Assembly: GCA_023457435.1 (NCBI GenBank)
Contig: JAEWLS010000027.1
Coordinates: forward strand, 248,001 to 312,000
Direction: 5' to 3'
Length of the DNA stretch: 64,000 nt
DNA from: Pseudomonadota bacterium
GTDB taxonomy: Bacteria; Pseudomonadota; Alphaproteobacteria; Rhizobiales; Rhizobiaceae
Shown: positions 25,672 to 35,436 of the stretch, in pieces
Layout: the number at the start of each line of letters is the position of its first letter
How positions within the stretch are numbered: position 1 is the stretch's first letter
Notes under the pieces: model-generated
Seen by the model: the letters and a program-made list of their open reading frames with translations, nothing else
What the model was told of the DNA's origin: nothing
Database searches by the model: none
Position numbers and translations under genes: made by a program

Positions 25672-26589
25672 ATGACCATTCTTCGTCCTGCGGCCGGCCG
25701 GCCGGCCAGGCTTGTGACGGCGCTGATGCTAGTCGCGACGCCGATCGCGATCAGTGCCTGCTCGTCGAACGACGACATCGACCTCGCGACCTATGTCGAG
25801 CAGACCGAACCCGCCGACGTGCTTTACAACCAGGCTCTGGCGAACCTGCAGGCCGGAAAGGTTGGCGAGGCTGCGAAGAAGTTCGAGGCGCTGGATCGTC
25901 AGCATCCGTATTCGGACTATGCGCGCAAGTCGCTCATCATGAGCGCCTTCACGAACTATCGGCAGAACAATTACGAAGAGGCGATCACCGCAGGCCAGCG
26001 CTATGTGCAGCTTTATCCGTCGACGGACGACGCGGCTTACGCGCAATACCTGATCGGCCTCTCCTACTTCCGCCAGATCCGGGACGTGACCCAGGACCAG
26101 GGCGATTCGCGCCGTACGATACAGGCTATGGAAGAACTGACGACGCGCTGGCCGCAGTCGGAGTATGTCGAGGACGCGAAGACCAAGATTCGCTTCGCCC
26201 GCGACCAGATGGCCGGCAAGGAGATGCAGGTCGGCCGCTATTATCTCGAGCGCCGCGAGTACATTGCGGCGATCAAGCGCTTCCGCTTCGTCGTCGAGAA
26301 CTACGGAAACACCCGTCACGTCGAAGAAGCGCTGGCGCGTCTGGTCGAAGCAAACCTGGCGATGGGTATCGCCAGCGAAGCTCAGGCGGCGGCTGCGGTG
26401 CTCGGGCACAATTATCCCGAGAGCCAGTGGTACAAGGACAGCTACTCCCTGCTGCAGTCCGGCGGTCTCGAGCCGCGCGAGAATTCGGGCTCATGGCTCT
26501 CGCGCATGCGCAACAGCGTGACCCGTGAGCGCGGATCGGTGAATCCAGGGCCGACGGCAGCACCGGCGCCCCCGTCGAGCACTACGTAG
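25672..26589 (+). CDS. bamD: Outer-membrane assembly lipoprotein BamD
   Basis: The 305-residue BAM-complex lipoprotein has a signal peptide and lipobox ending SACSSN at about residues 24-29, so it is anchored in the outer membrane facing the periplasm. TPR-like repeats follow: DVLYNQALANLQAGKVGEAAKKFEAL, YARKSLIMSAFTNYRQNNYEEAI, then QYLIGLSYFRQI, RYYLERREYIAAIKRFRFVVE and HVEEALARLVEANLAMG. BamD with BamA folds beta-barrel proteins. The ATG has GGAGGGGCG upstream. recN follows 55 nt later. Confidence 0.93.
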   Translation: MTILRPAAGRPARLVTALMLVATPIAISACSSNDDIDLATYVEQTEPADVLYNQALANLQAGKVGEAAKKFEALDRQHPYSDYARKSLIMSAFTNYRQNNYEEAITAGQRYVQLYPSTDDAAYAQYLIGLSYFRQIRDVTQDQGDSRRTIQAMEELTTRWPQSEYVEDAKTKIRFARDQMAGKEMQVGRYYLERREYIAAIKRFRFVVENYGNTRHVEEALARLVEANLAMGIASEAQAAAAVLGHNYPESQWYKDSYSLLQSGGLEPRENSGSWLSRMRNSVTRERGSVNPGPTAAPAPPSSTT

Positions 26590-26644
26590 CTTTCAGCCTC
26601 TGGACGCAGTTCCAACCCGGCGGGTTATCGGTTAAGCCCCAACC

Positions 26645-28315
26645 ATGCTGGCGCAGCTGTCGATCCGCGACATCGTCCTCATCGAACGACTGGATATCGA
26701 TTTTCCAGACGGCCTTTCCGTGCTCACAGGGGAAACCGGCGCCGGCAAGTCGATCCTGCTCGATGCGCTCTCGCTGGCGCTCGGCGCGCGCGGCGATACC
26801 TCCCTTGTGCGCCACGGCGCCAGCCAGGGCCAGGTGACCGCGGTTTTCGACGTTCCGCGCAACCATCCGGCGCGGGCGCTGCTGTCCGCCAACGCGATCG
26901 ACGATGACGGAGACATCATCCTGCGGCGCGTTCAGACCGCGGATGGCCGCACCCGCGTCTTCGTCAACGATCAGGCTGCAAGCGTGTCGCTCATGCGCGA
27001 GATCGGCCGCGCCCTGGTGGAGATCCACGGCCAGCATGACGAGCGCGCTCTTGTCGACCCAGCAGCGCACCGGGAACTGCTCGATGCCTTTGGCGGACAT
27101 ACCGGCGAAGCGATGCGGGTCTCGGATTTGTGGCGCGCATGGCGCGAGCGCGAGCAGGAGTTGTCTCGCCAGCGGGCGCGGGTGGAGGCGGCTGCGCGCG
27201 AGCAGGATCATTTGCGCGCCTCGGTGGACGAACTCGGGAAAGCGGACCCCCAACCCGGCGAAGAAACCGAGCTTGCCGGACGACGTGCCGACATGATGCG
27301 CGCGGAGAAATCGGCGTCTGACATCGCCGAGGCTCGCGACCTGCTGTCCGGCAGCGACTCTCCGATACCGCAGCTGTCGGGTCTGCTTCGCCGCCTCCAG
27401 CGCAAGGCTGCCGAAGCGCCGGGGCTTCTTGACGAGATCGTACGCACGCTCGACGAAGCGCTGGTCTCGCTGGATGCGGCGCAGTCGGCAGCGGATGAGG
27501 CGATGCGTCGGGCCGAATTCGATCCCCAGGCACTTGAGCGGGCGGAAGAGCGTCTCTTTGCCCTGCGTGCGCTAGCTCGAAAGCACGGCGTGCAGGTCGA
27601 CGACCTGGCGCGGCTGCGCGACGACATGGTTGCCGACCTTGCGGACCTCGACGCTGGCGAGGGGCGTCTCGCGGGGCTGGAGAAGGATGCCGCCGCCGCA
27701 CGTGATGCGTTCGACGCCGCCGCTGCCCACCTTTCAGGCTTACGTCGCGCCGCGGCCGACGCGTTGTCGACGGCCGTGGCAGCCGAACTTCCGGCGCTGA
27801 AGCTGGATCGCGCCGCTTTCCTGGTGGAAATTGCGAGCGATCCCAAGAACCGCAGCGTTTCCGGCATCGATCAGGTCGAATTCTGGGTGAGAACCAATCC
27901 CGGTACGCGTGCCGGCCCGATGATGAAGGTCGCATCGGGCGGAGAGCTGTCGCGCTTCCTGCTTGCGCTGAAGGTGGCTCTTGCCGATCGCGGTTCGGCA
28001 CCGACGCTTGTTTTCGACGAGATCGACACCGGCGTCGGCGGGGCGGTGGCGGATGCGATCGGCCAGCGCCTGAGGCGCCTCGCTTCGCGTATCCAGGTTC
28101 TTGCCGTCACCCACGCACCGCAGGTCGCGGCGCGCGCCGGCGCGCATTTCCTGATCGCCAAATCCGGCACCGACCGAGTTTCCACGACGATCTCCTCGAT
28201 CGGGCGCGAGCAACGGCAGGAGGAGATTGCTCGCATGCTTGCCGGCGCGACCATCACCGAAGAGGCGCGCGCGGCCGCGGACCGCCTTCTCAGCGAGAAT
28301 GCCGTAAGCTCCTGA
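26645..28315 (+). CDS. recN: DNA repair protein RecN
   Basis: The 556-residue SMC-like ATPase acts in double-strand-break repair. The Walker A loop is LTGETGAGKSILLDALSLALG (residues about 30-50). A coiled-coil arm region follows (about 150-370), then the signature VASGGELSRFLLALKVAL and Walker B TLVFDEIDTGVGG, then QVLAVTHAPQVAA. The bamD-recN-ligA order is common in alphaproteobacteria and is seen here in full. Confidence 0.95.
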   Translation: MLAQLSIRDIVLIERLDIDFPDGLSVLTGETGAGKSILLDALSLALGARGDTSLVRHGASQGQVTAVFDVPRNHPARALLSANAIDDDGDIILRRVQTADGRTRVFVNDQAASVSLMREIGRALVEIHGQHDERALVDPAAHRELLDAFGGHTGEAMRVSDLWRAWREREQELSRQRARVEAAAREQDHLRASVDELGKADPQPGEETELAGRRADMMRAEKSASDIAEARDLLSGSDSPIPQLSGLLRRLQRKAAEAPGLLDEIVRTLDEALVSLDAAQSAADEAMRRAEFDPQALERAEERLFALRALARKHGVQVDDLARLRDDMVADLADLDAGEGRLAGLEKDAAAARDAFDAAAAHLSGLRRAAADALSTAVAAELPALKLDRAAFLVEIASDPKNRSVSGIDQVEFWVRTNPGTRAGPMMKVASGGELSRFLLALKVALADRGSAPTLVFDEIDTGVGGAVADAIGQRLRRLASRIQVLAVTHAPQVAARAGAHFLIAKSGTDRVSTTISSIGREQRQEEIARMLAGATITEEARAAADRLLSENAVSS

Positions 28316-28380
28316 CAGGCACGGCTTCAATCGATGCGCGAAAGCCAATATCGTCGCGGTATGTACTGGGTGAGCCGCGC

Positions 28381-30594
28381 ATGACTACCGAACGAAAAGC
28401 CGTCGCAGATCTCAGCCGCGCAGAGGCGGAGGAGGAACTGGCGGGTCTGGCCCTGGAGATTGCCGAGCACGATCGGCGCTATCACCAGGAGGACGCTCCC
28501 ACGATCAGCGATGCGGCCTATGACGAGTTGCGCAAGCGCAATGCCGCCATAGAACGGCGATTCCCCGACCTGGTGCGTGCCGACAGCCCCACCGGCATGG
28601 TCGGCGCGCCGCCGGCGGAGGGCTTTGCGAAGGTCCGGCACATGGTGCCGATGCTCAGTCTGGCAAAGGCTTACACAGACGAAGACGTCGTCGACTTTAT
28701 CGAGCGCGGCCGGCGGTTTTTCGAGCGCGACAAGGACCTCGACATCGCGTTCACCGCGGAACCGAAGATCGATGGTCTCTCCGCCTCGCTGCGCTACGAG
28801 AACGGCGTGTTCGTCCAGGGCGCCACGCGCGGCGATGGCAACGTCGGTGAAGACATCACGGCAAACCTGAAGACGATCGCCGATATCCCTCACAGACTTG
28901 AGGGCAGCGGCTGGCCGGAGACGATCGAAATACGCGGTGAGGTTTACATGACCTACGCGGAGTTTCAGGCGCTCAGGGAACGGTCCGCGGCTGTCGGCGG
29001 GCAGGAATACGTCAATCCGCGCAACACCGCGGCGGGCTCGCTGCGCCAGAAGGATCCCTCGGTCACCGCCAGCCGCAACCTTCGCTTTTTCGCGTATGCA
29101 TGGGGCTTCGCTACGGCCGAGCCAACGGCGACCCAGTTCGAAGCAGTTCAGAAGTTCGCATCCTGGGGTTTCAAGACGAGCCCTCTGATGATCCGCGCCA
29201 GGACTGTTGAGGAACTGACGTCGCACTACAAATCCATCGAAGAGCAGCGCTCGTCGCTCGGCTTCGATATCGATGGTGTCGTCTACAAGGTCGATCAGCT
29301 CGATCTGCAGCGGCGGTGGGGTTTCATCTCCGGCGAGCCGCGCTGGGCGATTGCGCACAAATTCCCCGCCGAGCGGGCGACGACAGTGGTTCGCCAGATC
29401 GACATTCAGGTCGGACGAACAGGCACGCTTGCACCGGTCGCCCGCCTCGACCCGGTGAGCGTCGGCGGCGTTACGGTAGTGAACGTCACGCTCCACAATG
29501 AAGACTACATCGCCGGGCGCGACAGCAATGGCGAGCCGATCCGCGAAGGCAAGGATATCCGTATTGGCGACACGGTCGTCATCCAACGCGCCGGCGATGT
29601 GATCCCTCAGATCGTCGACGTGGTGATCGAGAAGCGAGCGGCCGGTGCGAAGCCTTATGAAATGCCGCACGAATGCCCGGTCTGCGGCTCTCCCGCCACC
29701 CGTGAGATCAACGAGAAGACCGGGAAGGAGGATTCTCGCCGCCGGTGCACCGGCGAGCTGATCTGCCCGGCTCAGGCAGTCGAGGCGCTACGCCACTTCG
29801 TGTCCCGCGGCGCAATGGATATCGAGGGCCTCGGCGCCGAGAACATTGACTTGTTCTTCAACGCCGGACTGCTCAAGACGGCGGCAGACATCTTCGCGCT
29901 CAAGGATCGCCGGGCCGACGTGCAGCGGGCGCTTTTCGAGCGTCGCGAGGCGCAGGCGCGCGAGCGCGAGGCTGCCAGGGGCACGGCGCGAAAGAAGGTG
30001 CTGGCGGCGGAAGAGCGGACTTATGAAGGGCTCGACAAGCTTTTTGCGGCCATAGATGCACGCCGGGAGCCGGAGCTCGATCGTTTCATCTTCGCGCTCG
30101 GCATCCGTCATATCGGAGAGACGACCGCCGCGGTATTGGCGAAGACCTTCTCCACCGTCGAGGAGTTCATCCGCGTCGGCAAAGAAGCGGCCGCGGCACA
30201 GGACCCGCACACCGTTTTCCCGTCGATCAACGGCATCGGCGACACCGTAATCAGCGCGCTGACCGACTTCTTCGGTAATGAGCGCAACGATGCGGTGCTT
30301 GACGCTCTGCTCGCGCAGGTCCGCCCGAAACCCTACGTGGTCAATGTTTCAGCCGGCAGCCCGGTCGCGAACAAGACGATCGTGTTCACCGGGTCTCTGG
30401 AGAAGATGTCCCGCAGCGAGGCGAAGGCAATGGCCGAGCGGCTCGGGGCGAAGGTCGCGGGCTCCGTTTCGGCAAAAACCGACCTGGTCGTGGCTGGTCC
30501 CGGCGCCGGTTCGAAGCTCAAGCAGGCTGCCGAACTCGGTATCGAAGTCATCGACGAAGATCAGTGGTTCGAACGGATCGCCAAAGCCAGTTGA
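28381..30594 (+). CDS. ligA: NAD-dependent DNA ligase LigA
   Basis: The 737-residue ligase seals nicks using NAD. Domain Ia has the YHQEDAPTISDAAYDEL segment, and the adenylated lysine is in AEPKIDGLSASLRYENG. An OB fold follows (VGRTGTLAPVARLDPV), then a four-cysteine zinc finger (ECPVCGSPA and RRCTGELICPAQ). The C-terminus has helix-hairpin-helix repeats and a BRCT domain (about 660-737, TIVFTGSLEKMSRSEAKAMAE). The protein is somewhat longer than the E. coli enzyme because of a charged linker of about 30 residues (REAQAREREAARGTARKK). Confidence 0.96.
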   Translation: MTTERKAVADLSRAEAEEELAGLALEIAEHDRRYHQEDAPTISDAAYDELRKRNAAIERRFPDLVRADSPTGMVGAPPAEGFAKVRHMVPMLSLAKAYTDEDVVDFIERGRRFFERDKDLDIAFTAEPKIDGLSASLRYENGVFVQGATRGDGNVGEDITANLKTIADIPHRLEGSGWPETIEIRGEVYMTYAEFQALRERSAAVGGQEYVNPRNTAAGSLRQKDPSVTASRNLRFFAYAWGFATAEPTATQFEAVQKFASWGFKTSPLMIRARTVEELTSHYKSIEEQRSSLGFDIDGVVYKVDQLDLQRRWGFISGEPRWAIAHKFPAERATTVVRQIDIQVGRTGTLAPVARLDPVSVGGVTVVNVTLHNEDYIAGRDSNGEPIREGKDIRIGDTVVIQRAGDVIPQIVDVVIEKRAAGAKPYEMPHECPVCGSPATREINEKTGKEDSRRRCTGELICPAQAVEALRHFVSRGAMDIEGLGAENIDLFFNAGLLKTAADIFALKDRRADVQRALFERREAQAREREAARGTARKKVLAAEERTYEGLDKLFAAIDARREPELDRFIFALGIRHIGETTAAVLAKTFSTVEEFIRVGKEAAAAQDPHTVFPSINGIGDTVISALTDFFGNERNDAVLDALLAQVRPKPYVVNVSAGSPVANKTIVFTGSLEKMSRSEAKAMAERLGAKVAGSVSAKTDLVVAGPGAGSKLKQAAELGIEVIDEDQWFERIAKAS

Positions 30595-30633
30595 CCTCTC
30601 GCTGGACCAGCCATTGGCCGATGACAGGACAGC

Positions 30634-31365
30634 ATGGCTGACGTATCGTTCGTCATGGACCACGCGCCGCATACCAGCCCGCAATTCATGAACGGCTTTT
30701 GGCGTGGAGCCTCGATCGCCGTCGCCATGATCCCCGTTGGCATGCTGTTTGGGGCGCTCGCGGTCCAAAGTGGTCTCACCGCTGGCCAGGCCGTGCTTAT
30801 GAGCGGCACGATTTTCGCCGGCGCCAGCCAACTCGTCGGCATCGAACTCTTCGGCCAGCACGTGCCGGCGTGGCTGATTGTGTTCTCGATCTTCGCCGTA
30901 AACTTCCGCCACGTGCTCTACTCGGCGGCGCTGGGGCGACGGACGCCTACCTGGAGCAGCGCGCAGCGCGCGTTCGGCTTTTTCTTCCTCACCGATCCAC
31001 AATTCGCCGAAGCCGAGCGTCGTGCCGAGAGGCACCCGCCGCTGACCTTCGCCTGGTACATGGGGCTCGCCGTGCCGATCTGCAGCATCTGGATCGGAGG
31101 CACGGCCGTAGGGGCCTGGTTTGGCGGAATGATCCCCGACCCGCATCGCTACGGGCTCGACTTCCTGATGCCCATCTACTTCCTGGGCCTCGTGCTCGGC
31201 TTTCGAAAACGTCCGCTCTGGCTTCCAGTGGTACTCGCGAGCAGCGTCGCTTCCATTCTTGCCTACCAGTTCGTCGGCTCGCCCTGGCACGTGTCGCTCG
31301 GCGCGCTTGCCGGGATTGCGCTCGCCGTCGTCCTCACACCTTCGACGCAGGCGGAGACCAGATGA
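30634..31365 (+). CDS. azlC: AzlC family branched-chain amino acid exporter subunit
   Basis: The 243-residue membrane protein with several helices belongs to the LIV-E/AzlC family. It contains the characteristic FWRGASIAVAMIPVGMLFGALA, LMSGTIFAGASQLVGIELFG and NFRHVLYSAALG segments. AzlC and AzlD form a bipartite exporter of branched-chain amino acids; substrate here is inferred only from family. The stop overlaps the azlD start by 4 nt, which supports co-translation. Confidence 0.88.
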   Translation: MADVSFVMDHAPHTSPQFMNGFWRGASIAVAMIPVGMLFGALAVQSGLTAGQAVLMSGTIFAGASQLVGIELFGQHVPAWLIVFSIFAVNFRHVLYSAALGRRTPTWSSAQRAFGFFFLTDPQFAEAERRAERHPPLTFAWYMGLAVPICSIWIGGTAVGAWFGGMIPDPHRYGLDFLMPIYFLGLVLGFRKRPLWLPVVLASSVASILAYQFVGSPWHVSLGALAGIALAVVLTPSTQAETR

Positions 31366-31658
31366 GCGCGGTTGTCTGGATCATCCTCGCCGGCGCTGCC
31401 CTGACATATCTAACCCGCATCGGCGGCCATCTGGTTCTGTCGCGTTTCGAGCGCGTGCATCCACGCGTCGAGGCTGGACTGAACGCGGTGCCCGCGGCCG
31501 TGCTTTCGACGCTGGTCGCGCCAGCGGCGTTTGGGGGTGGTCCCGCGGAGTTGCTCGGCCTGGTTGCGGGCGGCCTGGCCGCGCTGCGCGGCGGCACGAT
31601 GCTCGTGCTGATCATCGGGGGCGGCACACTGATCATCGCCCGCTATTTCCTCGGCTAG
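31362..31658 (+). CDS. azlD: AzlD family small partner of the AzlC exporter
   Basis: The product has 98 residues and three to four predicted helices (VVWIILAGAALTYLTRIGG, AAVLSTLVAPAAFG and MLVLIIGGGTLIIARYFLG), with the AzlD-like TRIGG motif. It is coupled to azlC by a 4-nt overlap. Its TAG stop shares a CTAG palindrome with the stop of the convergent aminopeptidase gene, so the two reading frames overlap at their ends. Confidence 0.85.
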   Translation: MSAVVWIILAGAALTYLTRIGGHLVLSRFERVHPRVEAGLNAVPAAVLSTLVAPAAFGGGPAELLGLVAGGLAALRGGTMLVLIIGGGTLIIARYFLG

Positions 31659-33481
31659 AGCGGGGCGCAGGCCGCTTCCAGCCAGCCGAGCACCTCGCCA
31701 TCGACCATCGGTCCGATCTCCGCCAAGACGCGCGCGTGGTACTCGTCGATCCAGACACGCTCCTCCTGCGTTAGCAGGGCAGTTTCAATCAGCCTGCGGT
31801 CGAACGGCGCCAGCGTGAGCGTCTCGAAGGAGTGCATGGCGATATCCCCGCCCTCGATCGCCTCGGGCTCGTCGACGACGATCAAATTCTCCAGGCGGAT
31901 GCCGTAAGCGCCCTCCTTGTAGTAGCCGGGCTCGTTGGAGAGGATCATCCCGGTGAGCAGCTTTTCAGTACCGGTCTTCGCGATCCGTTGTGGTCCTTCA
32001 TGGACCGCGAGGTACGCGCCGACGCCATGGCCGGTGCCGTGCGCGTAGTCGAGCCCAGCCTTCCACAGCGCCATGCGCGCTACTGCGTCGATGTCCATCC
32101 CGCGCGTACCGGCGGGAAAGCGCAGCATCGAGATGCCGATCATGCCCTTCAGGACCAGGGTGGCGTTGCGGCGCATCTCCGCGCTCGGCGCGCCGATTGC
32201 GACGGTTCGTGTGATATCGGTCGTGCCATCGCGATACTGACCGCCTGAATCGACGAGATAAAGCTCACCGGGCTTGAGCCTGCGGTTGGTCTTCGTCGTC
32301 ACGCGGTAGTGAATGATCGCGCCGTTGGGGCCCGCGCCCGAAATCGTATCGAAGGAGATGTCGCGCAGCGGCATCTGCGTTTCGTCCCCGGTGCGGGAAC
32401 GGATGCTCTCCAGCCGCTTTGCAACCTCGATCTCGTCGAGCGTTGCGGGATCGGCACGATCGAGCCATGCCAGGAAACGCGCCATTGCCGCACCGTCGCG
32501 CCGGTGCGCACTGCGGGCGCCTATCAGCTCTACGGCGTTCTTCGTCGCTCGCGGCAGTCTCGCCGGGTCACCCACTTCGACTACCGCACCGCCTGCTTCT
32601 TCGACGATCAATCGTAGTCGCTCGGCGGCCAACGACGGGTCGAGCCCGATCCTATCGCCCGCATCGACGCGCGCCCTCAGGTCGCCTACCAGTTCATCGG
32701 GCTCGCACAGATCGGCAAGTTGCGTCAGGTAGGCCCGCTGCTCAATGCCGAGCTTTCGTGTGTCTAGATAGACCGCGTGGCGACCGTTCGCGGCAATGAT
32801 GGCAAAGCCAAGCGCCAGGGGCGTGTGCGGGACGTCGCCGCCCCGAATGTTGAATGTCCAGGCGAGCGATGACGGATCGGTAAGCACGGCGGCATCGGCG
32901 CCGGCCTTGGCCAAATTTTCAGCAAGGCGGGACAATTTGTCTTTGCCAAGCTCGCCAGCCAGGCTCTCGGGATGGATCTCGACGGGTGCCAGCGGCGGCT
33001 CAGGTTGGTCGAGCCATACGGAATCCAGCGGGTTGTCTTCAACCGCGACCAGCGTCGCGCCACGCTTCTCCAGCGCGGCGCGCAGAGTGCGCGCCTCCGA
33101 GATGGTGTGAAGCCAGGGGTCGAAGGCTATACGCGTACCGCTCCGAGCATTCTCGCCAAGCCACTTCGCCGGCGGGTTCTCGACGAGGCTCTCGATTGTG
33201 AAGGTGCCGGCGTCGACCTGCTCGCGCGCTTGGAGGGTGTAGCGGCCGTCGACGAACACCATCGTCTTGTCGGCCAGGACCAGCGCAACCCCCGCCGAAC
33301 CGGTGAATCCGGTGAGCCACTGCAGCCGCTCCGAGCGCGGCGCGACATACTCGCCCTGATGCTCGTCGGCACGCGGTACGAGGAAGCCGTCCAGCCCGCG
33401 CCGCGCCAACTCGGCTCGCAAAAGTCTGACCCGCTCTACGCCCTGGCTCGGATCCGCCTTCACGTCGAATGTCTGAAACAT
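31655..33481 (-). CDS. pepP: Xaa-Pro aminopeptidase (M24B, aminopeptidase P)
   Basis: The 608-residue cytosolic metallopeptidase releases N-terminal residues next to proline. Two creatinase-like N-terminal domains are followed by a pita-bread M24 domain and a short C-terminal extension, the long aminopeptidase P architecture. Metal ligands are visible in YLVDSGGQYRDGTTDITRTV (two Asp), GTGHGVGAYLAVHEGP (His), SNEPGYY (Glu) and GIRLENLIVV (Glu). ATG at 33481 (MFQTFDVKADPSQG) was chosen; ATG at 33493, preceded by GCGGAG, is equally possible. Confidence 0.9.
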   Translation of the reverse strand: MFQTFDVKADPSQGVERVRLLRAELARRGLDGFLVPRADEHQGEYVAPRSERLQWLTGFTGSAGVALVLADKTMVFVDGRYTLQAREQVDAGTFTIESLVENPPAKWLGENARSGTRIAFDPWLHTISEARTLRAALEKRGATLVAVEDNPLDSVWLDQPEPPLAPVEIHPESLAGELGKDKLSRLAENLAKAGADAAVLTDPSSLAWTFNIRGGDVPHTPLALGFAIIAANGRHAVYLDTRKLGIEQRAYLTQLADLCEPDELVGDLRARVDAGDRIGLDPSLAAERLRLIVEEAGGAVVEVGDPARLPRATKNAVELIGARSAHRRDGAAMARFLAWLDRADPATLDEIEVAKRLESIRSRTGDETQMPLRDISFDTISGAGPNGAIIHYRVTTKTNRRLKPGELYLVDSGGQYRDGTTDITRTVAIGAPSAEMRRNATLVLKGMIGISMLRFPAGTRGMDIDAVARMALWKAGLDYAHGTGHGVGAYLAVHEGPQRIAKTGTEKLLTGMILSNEPGYYKEGAYGIRLENLIVVDEPEAIEGGDIAMHSFETLTLAPFDRRLIETALLTQEERVWIDEYHARVLAEIGPMVDGEVLGWLEAACAPL

Positions 33482-33705
33482 GGCACCTCGCATCTCCGCT
33501 GCCGGTCTAGACCGCCCTACGAGCGCGATCAACGCACTCGATTTTGCGCAAAGTTTAATGAATCGTGTTGCGTTGCAGCATAAATTCTTCGCATCTGCAA
33601 AATCGCATAGGTGCCATGCAGCATGGACTCTGGTGCGCGGGCCTTGTCACGCATACGTGTGGCTACGTGGAGGTAAAAAATTCCAACAGCTTAAAGGAGA
33701 CGGCA

Positions 33706-33894
33706 ATGACCAGACATGCAGGACGCGGTTTCTTCCGCGGCGCGTTCGATGCCCTCGTTGAGGCGCGCGCTAAGCAGGCCAGCCGTTACGTCAACGGCGC
33801 TCTGCTGATGCTCGACGACCGCACCCTCGCCGCGAACGGTTACGATCGTGCGGAACTCATGCGCAGGGGCTCGAACTCGAGCTACATGCTCTAA
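33706..33894 (+). CDS. Small conserved-looking protein, DUF1127-like C-terminus (62 aa)
   Basis: ATG at 33706 follows AAAGGAGA at 33693-33700, an excellent ribosome site. The product is basic, with RGFFRGAFDALVEARAKQASRYV followed by ALLMLDDRTLAANGYDRAELMRRG. That second part resembles the LDDRxLADIGxxRxEI core of DUF1127/YjiS-like proteins, but I am not sure of membership. The upstream 200 bp are AT-richer than the surroundings, and a terminator follows 25 nt after the stop, so it looks like an independent and possibly highly expressed gene. Function is unknown. Confidence 0.7.
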   Translation: MTRHAGRGFFRGAFDALVEARAKQASRYVNGALLMLDDRTLAANGYDRAELMRRGSNSSYML

Positions 33895-33919
33895 ACGACT
33901 TCTTATTGCCGGGGCAGGC

Positions 33920-33945
33920 GGGCGGTTTTCGGGGCCGCCCTTTTT
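33920..33945 (+). terminator. Terminator between the 62-aa gene and prmA
   Basis: A GGGCGG/CCGCCC stem is followed by TTTTT at 33941-33945. It sits between convergent genes and may also serve prmA on the other strand, though the complementary T-run on that side is weak. Confidence 0.7.
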
Positions 33946-33955
33946 CGTTGTAAAC

Positions 33956-34825
33956 TCAGCGTTTCATGTGGATCGTCGACCAGCCTTCGCGGTGGATGGT
34001 GGCCACATGCCGGAATCTCTGCGCGACATAGGCCGCGACCACGCCATTGCGCTGGCGGTCGAGAATTCCGGACAAGACGATGGAGCCACTTGGCCCGATA
34101 TGCGCCGCCATCTGCGGTGCGAGCTTCATCAGCGGCCGTGCGAGAATGTTGGCGACGATCAGATCGAATGGACTGGCCCGTGCGAAGGCAGGGTGGCCGA
34201 AGCCAGTGGCGGTTTCGCAGGCGACGTAGGCCGTCACCTTGTTCAACTCAACATTTTCGCGCGCGACGCGCGTCGCGACCGGGTCAATGTCGGTCGCAAG
34301 AACCGGTATGCGCGCAAGACGCGCCACAGCGATGGCCAGTACTGCGCTCCCGGTACCGAGATCGAGCGCATTGCGCGGCCTTTCCCGGCGGAGAACACGC
34401 GAGATCATCTCCAGACAGCCTGCCGTCGTGCCGTGATGCCCGGTGCCAAAGGCCAGACCGGCCTCGATCTCGATTCCGATCTCGCCCGACCGCGTCGCGC
34501 CTCGGTCGTGCGACCCGTGGAGGAGGAAGCGCCCGGCGCGCACGGGCTTCAAAGCTTCAAGCGTGTGCGCGACCCAGTCGATCTTCGGCAGGACTTCACG
34601 CTCGACGGCAATGTCCTCGCTCCCCAGAACCGCTTTCAAGCGCGCGTCGGCAGTGGCGTCGTCATCGTCCGCGTAAAGAGAGATTTCGTGGATGTCGGCG
34701 TCCTCGTCGATCTCGACGAACGCCAGCGGCCAGCCGTCTTCCTCGAACTCGCGTTCGAGGGCGGAATAGAGCGCGGTCGCACGCGCCTTGGGCCCGAGGC
34801 GGAAATGGAGCCGGATCTGGCGCAA
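33956..34825 (-). CDS. prmA: Ribosomal protein L11 methyltransferase PrmA
   Basis: The 289-residue SAM-dependent enzyme methylates ribosomal protein L11. The N-terminal L11-binding domain is followed by the methyltransferase core: EAGLAFGTGHHGTTAGCLEM, the SAM loop ALDLGTGSAVLAIAVARL, acidic ATDIDPVATRVARENVELN and the FDLIVANILARPLMKLAP motif. It begins 3 nt after the SCO-family gene, so it is probably transcribed with it. Confidence 0.92.
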   Translation of the reverse strand: MRQIRLHFRLGPKARATALYSALEREFEEDGWPLAFVEIDEDADIHEISLYADDDDATADARLKAVLGSEDIAVEREVLPKIDWVAHTLEALKPVRAGRFLLHGSHDRGATRSGEIGIEIEAGLAFGTGHHGTTAGCLEMISRVLRRERPRNALDLGTGSAVLAIAVARLARIPVLATDIDPVATRVARENVELNKVTAYVACETATGFGHPAFARASPFDLIVANILARPLMKLAPQMAAHIGPSGSIVLSGILDRQRNGVVAAYVAQRFRHVATIHREGWSTIHMKR

Positions 34826-34827
34826 GG

Positions 34828-35415
34828 TCAGCTGCCTGTCGCGAGCCGCCGCAGCTTTGCGACCGCGGTCTCGGCGCTTTCCTGATAGGCGATCGTGCCG
34901 AAGAAATCTCCCGACGGCTTCAACAGCAGCACCGAGGCGGTGTGGTCCATCGTGTAGTCGGTGCCCTCGAGCGGCACCTTCTTCCAGTAGATGCCGAACG
35001 ATTTCGCCATCGCTTCCACCTTGGCCGGATCGCCGGTGATTCCGGTGATGCGATCGGACACGTTGGTGACGTAGCTCTTCATCACGTCAGGCGAGTCGCG
35101 CTCGGGGTCCACGGAGACGAAATAGGCGCGTATGTCCTTGCCTGCCTCACCCAACTGATTCAGCCAGCCGTCCATCTCGAAGAGGGTCGTCGGGCACACC
35201 TCCGGGCAGTGCGTGAAGCCGAAGAACACCGCGCTGGGGTGCCCACGAAAGGCGGCTTCGGTGATCGGCTGGCCGTTGTGATCCGTGAGTGCGAAAGGGG
35301 CGCCAAACGCCTCACCGCCCATGTTGCGATGGTACCAGGCGAAGGTCATGTACCCGATGCCGGCCAAGGTCGCGAAAACGATCCCTACGACGATGTAGCG
35401 CATGACGTTGGACAT
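34828..35415 (-). CDS. SCO1/SenC family copper chaperone
   Basis: The 195-residue thioredoxin-fold protein has an N-terminal membrane anchor (VMRYIVVGIVFATLAGIGYMTF), so its globular part faces the periplasm. Copper ligands are the CPEVCP pair (in FFGFTHCPEVCPTTL) and a later His in YTMDHTASVLLL. SCO proteins load the CuA site of cytochrome c oxidase or maintain thiol redox state. It lies between a small membrane protein gene and prmA in one likely operon. Confidence 0.9.
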   Translation of the reverse strand: MSNVMRYIVVGIVFATLAGIGYMTFAWYHRNMGGEAFGAPFALTDHNGQPITEAAFRGHPSAVFFGFTHCPEVCPTTLFEMDGWLNQLGEAGKDIRAYFVSVDPERDSPDVMKSYVTNVSDRITGITGDPAKVEAMAKSFGIYWKKVPLEGTDYTMDHTASVLLLKPSGDFFGTIAYQESAETAVAKLRRLATGS

Positions 35416-35436
35416 CGAGGACTTTCGGTTAGCCGG

